From positions 1 to 64,000 of the forward strand of contig NZ_JABBYC010000002.1 of assembly GCF_016742955.1 (NCBI RefSeq): DNA of 64,000 nt, in the 5' to 3' direction. The stretch's first letter is position 1, and each line of letters starts with the position of its first letter. Source of the stretch: Myceligenerans indicum (GTDB lineage: Bacteria; Actinomycetota; Actinomycetes; Actinomycetales; Cellulomonadaceae). The notes under the pieces were generated by a model. The model searched no databases and had not been told where the DNA came from. It saw only the letters and a program-made list of their open reading frames with translations. Positions 44,104 through 52,320 of this stretch are shown piece after piece. Both the position numbers and the translations under genes were made by a program.

Positions 44104-44218
44104 GCCGCGACCGTACAGCGACGGGAGGCGCGCACCGGGTCTTTTCGGCGGACCTCCGACGCGCCGTCACCACAGGTCAGATGACGGTGCAGCGCCGTCG
44201 ACCGCGCCATTCGTGGAT

Positions 44219-44632
44219 CTACCGCCTCACCGGCGAGTGCTGGTCTCCTGTGCGGGCACGACGGCGGTGCGCTTGCTGCGGGTACGGGGTCGTCCGGCTC
44301 TCCCGCTGGAACCGGCGGTAGAAGTCCCCCAATCCTTCGTGGTCGCCCGCGAGCACCCAGTCGGTCGTCATGGTGTGCACGGCCAGTTCCCGCCAGGCAC
44401 CGAACCCCGGACCGCCGATGGTGCCGACGCCGTAGTGGCAGAACATCGGCAGGTCGAACAGATTGGCCGTGGAGTGCAGGTTCTGCGGCCGCCGCTCCAG
44501 ATCGGTCAAGCGCACCTGTTTGACGAAGACCGGCGTTCCTTCGACCTCCAGCAACACGGCCTGCCCACCGATCCCGGCACCTGCCGCCGCCGTTGACCCT
44601 CGACCTGGTCGACCCCGCAGGCTCACCGTCAT
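44219..44632 (-). pseudogene. Internally deleted protein-kinase-like gene
   Basis: The 137-codon frame starts MTVSLRGRPGRGSTA and includes VLLEVEGTPVFVKQVRLTD, STANLFDLPMFCHYGVG and MTTDWVLAGDHEG. From memory this is the N-terminal lobe of a ~400-residue actinobacterial kinase-like protein (VFVK would hold the ATP-binding Lys). The catalytic loop and rest are absent; after residue 104 the frame reads DFYRRFQRESRTTPYP, which resembles the family's C-terminal end, so an internal deletion is likely. Its start codon overlaps that of the divergent MFS gene. Confidence 0.5.
44593..44623 (+). promoter_or_regulatory. MerR-type promoter of the MFS exporter
   Basis: -35 TTGACC (44593-44598), 19-base spacer, -10 CAGGCT (44618-44623). 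A 19-base spacer is the hallmark of MerR-activated promoters. The spacer holds CTCGACC-T-GGTCGAC, a near-palindrome matching the site before the MerR gene. The ATG follows 7 bases after the -10, so translation is probably leaderless. Confidence 0.75.
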
Positions 44633-45854
44633 GTCCACTCCCTTCCCCCGTTCCTGGCTGGCCTTCCTCGCCGCGAGCACACTCAGCCAGCTCGGCAACT
44701 CGGTCCTCTGGTTCGCCCTGGGCTGGGCCGCCGCCTCGCACGGCGGTCAGGTCGCGGCGCTCGTCCTGACGGCATCAGGCCTGCCACGGCTGCTGCTGGT
44801 GCTGGTCGGCGGCTCGGTGGCCGACCGCGTCGGCGCCAGGCGGCTGCTCATGTGCTCCGAGTCCGTCATGGTCGTCGCCTGCCTCGTCCTCGCTGCCGCC
44901 CTGCGCGCCGTCGGCCCGGCCACCTGGCTGCTGGCCGCTGCCGGCCTGGCGTCCGGCGTCGTCTCGGCCTTCTCCCTGCCCGCCCTCGGGTCGATGCCGC
45001 GCCGCCTGGTGGACGACGCCGGACTGCCTCGCGCGATGGCCCTGCGCCAGGGGCTCGGCCAAGCGGTCCTCCTTGCCGGCGCACCGCTCGGCGGAACCCT
45101 CGTGGGCTCCGTTGGCCTGCCGACGATCGCCCTCGCCGACGCCGTCTGCGGTGCCGCGGTGATCGGCGTGCTGGCGGTGATCCGGCTCCGGCGTGACGTG
45201 GGCCCGCCCGCCGAGGCGCTGTGGCGGTCCCTGTCGGACGGTGGTCGCGTCGTGGCCCGCACCCGCGGCCTGCCGGGAGCTCTCGGCCTGACCGGCACCG
45301 TGGCCGCCGTCGTCCTGCCGGTGTCGTCGCTGCTGATCCCTCTGCTCGGGCGGGATTCCGGCTGGGGTGCCGGTACGACGGGGATGGTGGTCGGCGCCCA
45401 GGCGGCAGGGTCGATCGTCGCCGCGCTCGTCGTGGCGCGGACCGGAACGTCGCTGTGGACCGGGAAGGCCGTGGGGCTGGGCCTGGCTGCCGCAACGGTC
45501 GGAATGGGGTGTATCGGTGCCGGAGCGGGGGTCCCACCCCTCGTGGCCGGCGCAGCGATGCTTCTCGGAGCCGGGACGGGGGTTGCCGTCGCTCATCTGG
45601 CGCCGTTCGTCCTGGGCAGCGCGCCGCGAACGCATCTGGCCCGGGTGCAGGCGTGGGTCGCGGTGGCGCAGCTGGGGCCGGTGGTGATCTCCAACAACTT
45701 GCTCGGTGCCGTGGCCGAGTGGACCTCCTCCGGCATCGCTCTGGGATGGTGCGCCGTCGTGCTCGGAGCGTGTGCTGTGGCGGCGGTGCGGCTTCGAGCC
45801 GCTCCGCAGGTACCGGAGCCGGCGCCCGCGGCACGTATTCCGGCAGAACCATGA
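44631..45854 (+). CDS. MFS exporter (12-TM, drug-efflux-like)
   Basis: The 407-residue major-facilitator protein has about twelve hydrophobic segments and the loop 2-3 motif GGSVADRVGARR. It lacks a large central loop, as in drug or siderophore exporters of the MFS_3/enterobactin type. The likely start at 44631 shares bases with the opposite-strand kinase-like start (CATG). It has a MerR-type promoter whose operator matches that of the downstream MerR-clamp regulator, so it is the probable target. Confidence 0.88.
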   Translation: MSTPFPRSWLAFLAASTLSQLGNSVLWFALGWAAASHGGQVAALVLTASGLPRLLLVLVGGSVADRVGARRLLMCSESVMVVACLVLAAALRAVGPATWLLAAAGLASGVVSAFSLPALGSMPRRLVDDAGLPRAMALRQGLGQAVLLAGAPLGGTLVGSVGLPTIALADAVCGAAVIGVLAVIRLRRDVGPPAEALWRSLSDGGRVVARTRGLPGALGLTGTVAAVVLPVSSLLIPLLGRDSGWGAGTTGMVVGAQAAGSIVAALVVARTGTSLWTGKAVGLGLAAATVGMGCIGAGAGVPPLVAGAAMLLGAGTGVAVAHLAPFVLGSAPRTHLARVQAWVAVAQLGPVVISNNLLGAVAEWTSSGIALGWCAVVLGACAVAAVRLRAAPQVPEPAPAARIPAEP

Positions 45855-45875
45855 GGGATCGGGACAGGCGTGGGC

Positions 45876-45907
45876 ATGGACCCTCGACCGGGTCGAGGGT
45901 CCATGCT
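45876..45907 (+). promoter_or_regulatory. MerR-type promoter and 29-bp palindrome before the MerR-clamp gene
   Basis: A perfect inverted repeat covers 45876-45904 (14-bp arms, left arm ATGGACCCTCGACC, one centre base). It overlaps -35 TGGACC (45877-45882), a 19-base spacer and -10 CATGCT (45902-45907). GTG at 45915 is 7 bases after the -10, so the message is probably leaderless. The core CTCGACC/GGTCGA is shared with the MFS promoter. Confidence 0.85.
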
Positions 45908-45914
45908 TGTCCCC

Positions 45915-46958
45915 GTGCCCCACGACAAGACGCTGACCGTCGGCGAGTTCTCCCGCGTCTCCGGCCTCCCGGTCAGCGCCCTGCGCTACTACGACGCTGC
46001 CGGTGTGCTCCCTCCCGCGCAGGTGGACCCGGTCTCCGGCTACCGCCGGTACACGCCGGACCAGCTGGAACACGCCCTGCTGGTCGCCGCGCTACGCCGC
46101 GCCAGGATGCCACTGGCAGACATCACGCACGCACTGGCGGCCGACCCCGTCACCGCGCGCCGGATCGTCGACGCCCATCAGCGACACCTCGACGCCGAGT
46201 TCGCCGCGGCGACCGCGCACCTCGACGGGGCGCGCCGGCACCTGTCGGCGACCACCAGCCTCACCGTGGACGCCGGCGCCCTGCGCGTGGCGCTCCGTGC
46301 GGTGCGCCACGCCGTCGGCGAGCATCCTGCCTGGCAGTCGCTGCACGGGGTGCTGTTCGACGTCGTAGGCACCGCCCTCCGGCTCGTCGCCACCGACCGA
46401 CATCGACTGGCCCTCAGCACGGTCTCGGAGGTGGAGACGGCCGGTCCGCCGGTGAGAGTCGTCGTTCCGTCCGCGGTGGTGGACGGCTTCCTGGGAGGGG
46501 ACGCACCGGGGCAGGTCAGCGTGACTCTCTCGGCACAGCACGTCACGCTCGGCGATGACGAGGGCACGCCGGTGGAGGCGGTCTACCCCGACTACGAGTC
46601 GCTGATCACCCGGCACTGGCGGCAACCGGTGAACGCACGCACGGACAGCCGGTCCCGCGCCGGGGAACCGGTGGTCGTCAACGCACCCGACCTGCTGGCG
46701 CGCGTCGCGCCCGAGAAGCACTCACCGATGTCACCCCGCGAGCTCGTCCACCTGCGGCTGGACTCGGGCGCTCTCCGGATCGGCGACGCGGAGCGCGGCA
46801 TCGCCTTCGACCGCAGCTACGTGGCCGACGCCGTACGCTCCTTCGGCGCCACCGACGTCCGGCTGGCGCTCGGCAGGCGCGACACTCTTGGGCTTGCCAC
46901 CGTGCACACCCAGAGCACCCTCGCGCTCCTCATGCCGGTGCGGGTCGGCGCCGCGTGA
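45915..46958 (+). CDS. MerR regulator fused to DNA polymerase III beta-clamp-like domains
   Basis: 347 residues. A MerR winged helix lies at 5-75 (LTVGEFSRVSGLPVSALRYY, then YRRYTPDQLEHALLV) followed by a dimerisation helix to about 110. Residues ~113-225 resemble clamp domain II (LHGVLFDVVGTALRLVATD, with RHRLAL next) and ~226-347 resemble domain III, ending LALLMPVRV much like the beta-clamp C-terminus (VMPMRL). Domain I is absent, so the protein should not encircle DNA. In clamps the peptide-binding pocket lies between domains II and III, so this part may bind a clamp ligand. The GTG at 45915 is chosen from the promoter layout; a GTG at 45870 would place the palindrome inside the gene. Adjacent to its probable MFS target. 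Confidence 0.85.
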   Translation: MPHDKTLTVGEFSRVSGLPVSALRYYDAAGVLPPAQVDPVSGYRRYTPDQLEHALLVAALRRARMPLADITHALAADPVTARRIVDAHQRHLDAEFAAATAHLDGARRHLSATTSLTVDAGALRVALRAVRHAVGEHPAWQSLHGVLFDVVGTALRLVATDRHRLALSTVSEVETAGPPVRVVVPSAVVDGFLGGDAPGQVSVTLSAQHVTLGDDEGTPVEAVYPDYESLITRHWRQPVNARTDSRSRAGEPVVVNAPDLLARVAPEKHSPMSPRELVHLRLDSGALRIGDAERGIAFDRSYVADAVRSFGATDVRLALGRRDTLGLATVHTQSTLALLMPVRVGAA

Positions 46959-47190
46959 ACGTCGGGTCCGGGCGTCGAACCAGCACCGGACCGTCGGTTC
47001 CGATGCACCGCGAGCGCCTCATGGTTCACCGGGACATGGCCGCGGGCGACACGACTCCACCAGGACGGGCTGGAGCCGCATCAGTTGCCCTCGCCCTGTG
47101 GAGCCTCGGATCGCGGAGGCTCGGACCTCGGTGAGCACGGCGTCTGAAATCCGCCAGCATGTTCGCCCTCGACCAGGTGAGAATCCGTTC

Positions 47191-47826
47191 GTGAGCGCTG
47201 AACCGCAGGGAATCCGCATCCGACACCGCGGGCACGAGCCGCAGGTCCATCCCACCGCCTACGTCGCGCCGACAGCCACGCTGGTCGGTGATGTCCGTGT
47301 GGGGCCGAGGGCGCGAGTGATGTACGGCGCGGTGCTCGATGCCGAAGGGGCTCGGATCGAGGTCGGCGAGGCTGCGGTGATCTGCGAGAACGCGGTGCTG
47401 CGCGCATCCACGGTCGCGGGTGATCAGCCGGTGGTTGTCCACGACCACGTCTTCGTGGGACCGCACGCCACGCTGCTGGGCTGCGAGGTCGGCAGGTGCG
47501 TCTACGTGGCGACCTCGGCAACCGTCCTGCAGCAGGCACGGTTGGGCGCCGGCTCGGTGGTCGCCGTCGGCGCACTCGTCCATGCACGCACCGTTCTGCC
47601 CGACGAGCATTTCGTGCCGCCGCACACCGTGGCGCTGGACGAGCCGGTTCGGCTGCTGGCCCCCGGCGATCCGGGCCTGGCCGGGGCCATCGGGCGGGTG
47701 GGTTTCGCGCAGACGGCGTTCGGCATCGACACGGAGTGGACCGACCGGATCAGCCGCTACGAACAGATCACGGAGGTGCGCGTCGCCGAGTTCGGCGCAC
47801 ACGCCGACGACGACGCACTCGGCTGA
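47191..47826 (+). CDS. Gamma-carbonic-anhydrase-like hexapeptide-repeat protein
   Basis: The 211-residue left-handed beta-helix protein has repeats such as AYVAPTATLVGDVRVGPRAR and VGPHATLLGCEVGRCVYVAT. It resembles YrdA/PaaY gamma-carbonic anhydrases. Metal-ligand histidines are present only in part (HDHVF), so catalytic activity is uncertain; it could be an acyltransferase-like scaffold. The GTG at 47191 follows AGGTGAG. The 232-base gap before it shows no gene. Confidence 0.82.
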   Translation: MSAEPQGIRIRHRGHEPQVHPTAYVAPTATLVGDVRVGPRARVMYGAVLDAEGARIEVGEAAVICENAVLRASTVAGDQPVVVHDHVFVGPHATLLGCEVGRCVYVATSATVLQQARLGAGSVVAVGALVHARTVLPDEHFVPPHTVALDEPVRLLAPGDPGLAGAIGRVGFAQTAFGIDTEWTDRISRYEQITEVRVAEFGAHADDDALG

Positions 47827-47893
47827 CGCCGCACGCGGATGGACTGGCGCGCGGAGCACGGCGGACGTGGCTCCGGGCACCGACCCCCGAGGA

Positions 47894-49873
47894 TCAGAAG
47901 GGTGGCGGGCCCATACCTGCTGGGGGTGTGTCGGTCTTGTCGGTGCTTGGTGTCTCGGTGAGTGTCATGCCCCGGGTGAGTGCGTAGCGCACTGTGGGGT
48001 CGATGATGGTGGGATCGACGACCGTACGGGTGCCGGTAGGTGCGGTCCAGTGGGTGGCCCCGGTAACTGGGTCACGCGTGACGCGCCAGCCCGCGTGCGT
48101 CTTGAGATTGTGATGCCTCCGGCACAGCGGATGGAGGTTCATGGCACGGGTCTGGCCGGGCTCGCCCGGGGAGTGGTCGTGGTCGAACGGTTCGATGTGG
48201 TCCAGATCGGTTGATGCTCTGCCGCCGCTGCGGGCAGGTCGGTCACATCCGGGGAACATGCAGGTCAGGTCCCGAGCAGTGACGGCGGCACGCAGACTGG
48301 CACCCGGGGCGTAGGTCTGCGTGGAGTAATCGCGCAGGATGCCGGATTCCGGGTCGGTGAGCAGCCGCCGCCAGGTGCCGTCGGCGGCGATGCGTGCGGC
48401 ATCCGAGGCAGGGATCGGGCCGAGGCCTTCCAGAACGCCGGGGGTCATGTCGACCGGGTTCAGCAGCATGGTGGCAGGCACGGTCACGTTGATGGTCGCG
48501 GGCACCTCGATCACTCGTACCCGTGTGCCGGCGGCCGCAGCATCGGCAGGAGTCGCAGCGCCGGTAGGCGCGGGGCCGGTCAATCGGGCGCCGGAAAGGT
48601 CGTGCGGGACGGGGATCAGGTCGGTGTCCAGCACAGGCTCGACGAGCGGCGCCGGTTCGGGCAGGCTTGCGCTTGCGTTCGTTCCGTCGTCGACGACGAC
48701 GCCAGTTCGGTCGATGGCGTCGGTGGCGCCGTCGGTGGCGCCGTTCTCGACCGTGTCCGGGCAAGGCAGCACGAGGTCACCCGTGACCAGCGCGGTCAGT
48801 GCCGCAGCTCGCAGGGCGCCCAGCGGCCGGGTCTCCCCGGGAACGTCCTTCAGGGCCGCGGCGGCCGCCTGGACGCCGTTGAACGTCCGGGCCGCGTCCA
48901 CGACCGGAAGATCCGCCACGATCCGGCCACGGCCGGGCCCGGCCTGCTCAGCCCACACGTTGCACCGGTCCAGGATGTCGCGCCGCCGAGCCTTCCTGCC
49001 GTGCAGGGTTGCCGCGCGGGCGTTCATCTGCTCGCTGATCCACTTCCACGTGCGCGTGGGGGCGGCGGGGAGCAGGTCCTGGATCGCCTCGCCCCGCTCG
49101 ACGGGTGTGAGCTCGGCTCCGGCACGCAGGAACGTGTCGGTCTTCTTCACATCCACCTGCCCGGCCGAGAGCGCCTCGGCCAGTAGCGGGTACAGCTCCA
49201 GCCCTTCGCCCCGCATCGCGATCTGCCACGCCTCCGAGGTGGTCACGCGTAGTTCGTCGGAAAACTCCCCGGTCACCGAGTCCCTGCCCAACGGACCCTC
49301 CGTCCGCGCCAACAACTCCGCCGCGACCCGCGCCTGCCCGGCTCGCGCCCACGAGATCAACCGCTCCCACCCCGCCGCGACCCGACGGAGCTCACCGTCG
49401 TCCAGGGCACCGAGACCGCCCGCCGCAGCCGGGGCCTCGCCGTCGATCGCGTCGTCAACCCCGGTCACGTCTCGCAGCGCTGCCGCCAACAGCACATCCG
49501 GACGCATCCGGGCAATGTCCCGCAGCAGGAACGTTGACCGGTCCACCACCTGGCCCGGCCGACGGTCCGGGCCCAGCGCGGCACTCGCTGCCACCTCAGG
49601 ATCGTCGAACGGATTCGTCGCCAGGATCGCCGCGAGCTCCTCCTCGCTACGATCCGGCACCGGCATCGGGAACCCGAGTTCGTCCACCATCTCCACATCG
49701 TCGAACGGGTCCTCAGTGACCCCGACAGGAAACACGTCAAAGGCAGGGGCGCGCCCAGCACCGTCGTCGAACACGACACACCCCTCCTTCTCGAGCCGCG
49801 AAGCTTCGGCCAAGGCCTTTACCTCTATGTCACACGCACCTGCTTGCGTTGTGTTCGATCCTATGCCTGGCAT
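47894..49873 (-). CDS. DUF222/HNH endonuclease domain protein
   Basis: 659 residues. A DUF222 helical domain (about 150-400) is followed by an acidic, Ala/Pro-rich stretch and a C-terminal HNH nuclease motif (DLDHIEPFDHDHSPGEPGQT, then NLHPLCRRHHNLKTH). This is the actinobacterial 13E12-like family, present in many copies per genome; whether it is part of a mobile element is unresolved. The extra ~100-residue N-terminus is less GC-rich and the start is uncertain: several ATG/GTG codons are possible down to about 49700. The base composition differs from the flanks. Confidence 0.85.
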   Translation of the reverse strand: MPGIGSNTTQAGACDIEVKALAEASRLEKEGCVVFDDGAGRAPAFDVFPVGVTEDPFDDVEMVDELGFPMPVPDRSEEELAAILATNPFDDPEVAASAALGPDRRPGQVVDRSTFLLRDIARMRPDVLLAAALRDVTGVDDAIDGEAPAAAGGLGALDDGELRRVAAGWERLISWARAGQARVAAELLARTEGPLGRDSVTGEFSDELRVTTSEAWQIAMRGEGLELYPLLAEALSAGQVDVKKTDTFLRAGAELTPVERGEAIQDLLPAAPTRTWKWISEQMNARAATLHGRKARRRDILDRCNVWAEQAGPGRGRIVADLPVVDAARTFNGVQAAAAALKDVPGETRPLGALRAAALTALVTGDLVLPCPDTVENGATDGATDAIDRTGVVVDDGTNASASLPEPAPLVEPVLDTDLIPVPHDLSGARLTGPAPTGAATPADAAAAGTRVRVIEVPATINVTVPATMLLNPVDMTPGVLEGLGPIPASDAARIAADGTWRRLLTDPESGILRDYSTQTYAPGASLRAAVTARDLTCMFPGCDRPARSGGRASTDLDHIEPFDHDHSPGEPGQTRAMNLHPLCRRHHNLKTHAGWRVTRDPVTGATHWTAPTGTRTVVDPTIIDPTVRYALTRGMTLTETPSTDKTDTPPAGMGPPPF

Positions 49874-50011
49874 TACCCCTTCGCGACCGGAGAGGAAGAT
49901 CTGTGGATAAACGGCATCGCCAGCACAGATCTCGCCTCATATCGCGTTCGACGCCGACCGACGGCACCCACCGCAACCCTCAGACGGGCCTCACGGACCG
50001 GGGACCGCGCC

Positions 50012-50386
50012 TCACCCCGGCAGCTCGTCGAGGAAGGCCCCGGACCCGCGGACGTCCGCGCCGAGGTCGCGCACCCGCTCCGCCAGTTCGCGATCCGAGG
50101 TGACGACCCGCACCGCCGTCGGATCATCGGACGCCGTCACGAGCTCGACGATCCGGTCGTCCGCAGCGTTGCGCCCACCGGGCGCCCACACGACACGCAC
50201 CCGTTCGACGACGCCGAGGTCGCGCGGGCTGCCGTCGAGCACGAGCACGACATCGTCGTCGACGCTCCGCGCCCAGTGGTCGACCTGCGCGGCGAGGCGC
50301 CGCATGGCACCGGTGCGGTCACGCCACCAGCCGTCCGGCCGGGTGCCGATGACGTTCATCCCGTCGATCAGGACCGTGACGGTCAT
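50012..50386 (-). CDS. NYN-domain RNase-like protein (YacP family)
   Basis: The 124-residue PIN/NYN fold has VLIDGMNVIGTRPDGWW at the start (Asp 8 is metal-binding) and VVTSDRELAERVRDLGADV near the end (Asp 98). These acidic residues are those of NYN nucleases that act on RNA. It is a short stand-alone member. It is followed by the divergent-side gap of the DUF222 gene. Confidence 0.87.
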   Translation of the reverse strand: MTVTVLIDGMNVIGTRPDGWWRDRTGAMRRLAAQVDHWARSVDDDVVLVLDGSPRDLGVVERVRVVWAPGGRNAADDRIVELVTASDDPTAVRVVTSDRELAERVRDLGADVRGSGAFLDELPG

Positions 50387-50555
50387 GCACGCCGCACGTT
50401 GCGAGCCGCGGTGTGGCCACTGGTCCTGTCCGTGTTGTCGCGCACCCGGTGAGCCTACTCGTCAGGGATGGCCGGCGGCGCCGCCCACCCCGAGCAGCGG
50501 CGCGACTCCGGCTGCTGAACGGCTCCGTACAGATGTTGCCGGCCGCCGGACACAG

Positions 50556-51209
50556 TCACGACCGCCGGGAGATCTCCGCGATCGCCGCCACCGTGCTCCT
50601 GGCCGCGATGTCCGGCCGCTCGGCCGCACCGTCCCAGACCCGCCCGTGGCTGATCCAGGCGGTCCGGACGCCCGCGGCCTGCCCGACGGCGACGTCGGCG
50701 TGTGCCGCATCGCCGATCATCCACACCGCGTCCCGTGGTGCGTCCGTCTCCCCGAGTGCCTCCAGAGCCAGCGCGACCATTCTCGGGTCCGGCTTCTCGA
50801 CACCGACCTCGCCGGAGACCACCACGGCGTCGACCCTCCGGTCGATCCCGGACAACGCGAGCTTGCCGCGCTGCTGGTGCGCCACCCCGTTCGTCACGAC
50901 GGCCGTCTTCTCGCCACGCGCCCGCAGCGTGTCCAGCGTCCCGGCGACCCCCGGGTAGGCGGCGATGTTGGCGCGGATGCCCGCGCGGAAGGCTGCGATG
51001 GTCTCGGGCACGGACAGCTCCCATCCCAGCCGTTCCCGGACGACGGCGGCCAAGTCCTCCTTGCGCGAGAACCCGCCGTCGTCCGCGGCCACGATCGCCG
51101 CGAGGTCCGCGTCGTCACCACCGCGTGCGCCGACCTCGCCCGCAGCCCAGGCGCGGAAGGCCGCCTGCCGGTCGACGAGAGTGTTGTCCAGGTCGAAGAG
51201 CCAGATCAC
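50556..51209 (-). CDS. HAD superfamily hydrolase
   Basis: The 217-residue HAD phosphatase has motif I LFDLDNTLVD (D6/D8), motif II VVTNG, motif III Lys (VGVEKPDP) and motif IV MIGDAAHADV. A GTG at 51209 is preferred: a -10-like TACAGT ends 7 bases upstream, giving a leaderless message; GTG at 51236 is the alternative. Substrate unknown; the class includes phosphoglycolate phosphatases. Confidence 0.86.
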   Translation of the reverse strand: MIWLFDLDNTLVDRQAAFRAWAAGEVGARGGDDADLAAIVAADDGGFSRKEDLAAVVRERLGWELSVPETIAAFRAGIRANIAAYPGVAGTLDTLRARGEKTAVVTNGVAHQQRGKLALSGIDRRVDAVVVSGEVGVEKPDPRMVALALEALGETDAPRDAVWMIGDAAHADVAVGQAAGVRTAWISHGRVWDGAAERPDIAARSTVAAIAEISRRS

Positions 51210-51248
51210 GTCGTCGACTGTAGACGAGCGGGGCACGGGCGCGTCCTG

Positions 51249-51899
51249 CTAGTTCACGCCGTCGCTCGGGATCCTGCCGGCGTCCGAACGATCCGAACCG
51301 GGCAGCGCCGGATCGACGACCAGCTCGGCGAGCTCGGTCGCGAGCCCGGCCGGGACGGGATCACCCGTGACGAGCAGCCGGAGGTAGACCGGTCCGAGCA
51401 GGAGATCGACGGCCAGGTCCACGTCGGCCGGGCGCAGGCGGTGCTCCGCCTGCGCCCGGCGGAGCACCTGGCGCAGCACCTCGCGCCGTTCCCGCTCCAC
51501 CTCGTGCAGGGCCGCGGCGAGCTCGGGTGAGCGCGGCAGCTCACTGACCAGCCCGGCGATGACACGGCCGAGCTCGGTGCCGGTGAGCAGGGACACCGTG
51601 TTGGACAGCACGGTGACGAGGTCCGCGAGAGGATCCTCGGTGTGCGGCGCCTCCGGGTTGGCCTGCGCGAAGGCGTCGCGGACCGCAGCCGCGACCAGCT
51701 CGGTGCGCCCCGCCCATCGACGGTAGACCGTGGGCCGGGAGACACCGGCACGGGCAGCGACGGCGTCGACCGACACTCCTGCGGCTCCGCCTTCCGCCAG
51801 GAGTTCGACCGTGGCTCGCAGGATGCGCGCCGAGGCTTCTCCGCTGCGCGGGCGGCCCGGCGCGGGTGGCCGGCCCGGCGCGGGTGGCAGCTCATTCAT
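51249..51899 (-). CDS. TetR family transcriptional regulator
   Basis: The 216-residue repressor has HTH VSVDAVAARAGVSRPTVYRR at about residues 45-64 and a C-terminal ligand domain. Its ATG overlaps the darcynin-like gene by 8 bases, so both are on one transcript. It likely controls itself and the divergent SDR gene via the ATTACA/TGTAAT site at 52279. The Pro/Gly-rich N-terminus contains a doubled PAPGRP motif. Confidence 0.9.
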   Translation of the reverse strand: MNELPPAPGRPPAPGRPRSGEASARILRATVELLAEGGAAGVSVDAVAARAGVSRPTVYRRWAGRTELVAAAVRDAFAQANPEAPHTEDPLADLVTVLSNTVSLLTGTELGRVIAGLVSELPRSPELAAALHEVERERREVLRQVLRRAQAEHRLRPADVDLAVDLLLGPVYLRLLVTGDPVPAGLATELAELVVDPALPGSDRSDAGRIPSDGVN

Positions 51900-52236
51900 G
51901 GGACGCCCCCGCGTGCACGCCGACGGCGGCGTCGTAGGCGACGAAGCCGTCCTCGATCCCCATGGCCACCTGCTTGACCTCGACGTACGGCACGGAGAAC
52001 AGCTCGGTGTCCCGGACGGCCTCCCAGAACATGTAGTACGCCGAGAGGTCCTCGGTCTCCACGAACAGGATGTCGCTGTAGTCGGCGCAGAACGCCTCCG
52101 CGTCGAACCAGCGCAGCCGCAGCCCCTCCGCCCGTGCGGCCAGGGCCTGGACGTCTTCCCAGACCCGGGCACGCTCCCCGCGCTCCAGCCGGAGCCAGGC
52201 GGGCTGGAACTGCAGCATGTTCATCACGACATACAT
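51892..52236 (-). CDS. Darcynin-like small protein
   Basis: The 114-residue protein begins with hydrophobic MYVVMNMLQFQPAWLRLERG and contains WFDAEAFCADYSDILFVETE and YYMFWEAVRDTELFSVPYVE. This resembles the darcynin family, an enzyme-like ferredoxin-fold protein of unknown function. It precedes and overlaps TetR in an operon divergent from the SDR. Family name from memory. Confidence 0.72.
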   Translation of the reverse strand: MYVVMNMLQFQPAWLRLERGERARVWEDVQALAARAEGLRLRWFDAEAFCADYSDILFVETEDLSAYYMFWEAVRDTELFSVPYVEVKQVAMGIEDGFVAYDAAVGVHAGASHE

Positions 52237-52278
52237 CAGGACTCTCCCTACTTGTCACGCTCACATCGACACCATTAC

Positions 52279-52299
52279 ATTACAGCACTGTCTTGTAAT
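52279..52299. promoter_or_regulatory. TetR operator between darcynin/tetR and SDR genes
   Basis: ATTACA-N9-TGTAAT (52279-52284 and 52294-52299), with an overlapping second ATTACA at 52274. It lies midway in the 84-base divergent gap, close to the -10 of the SDR gene (TAAGAAT region), so binding would repress both sides. Confidence 0.65.
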
Positions 52300-52320
52300 G
52301 CTAAGAATGGGAGGGCACCC

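Noticed and set aside
44219..44632. Kinase-like frame as a functional small protein
   Set aside because: It lacks the catalytic loop and metal-binding residues and has an abrupt join to C-terminal-like sequence.
45870..45914. Upstream GTG start for the MerR-clamp gene
   Set aside because: It would place the 29-bp palindrome and -10 inside the coding sequence; the promoter layout favours 45915.
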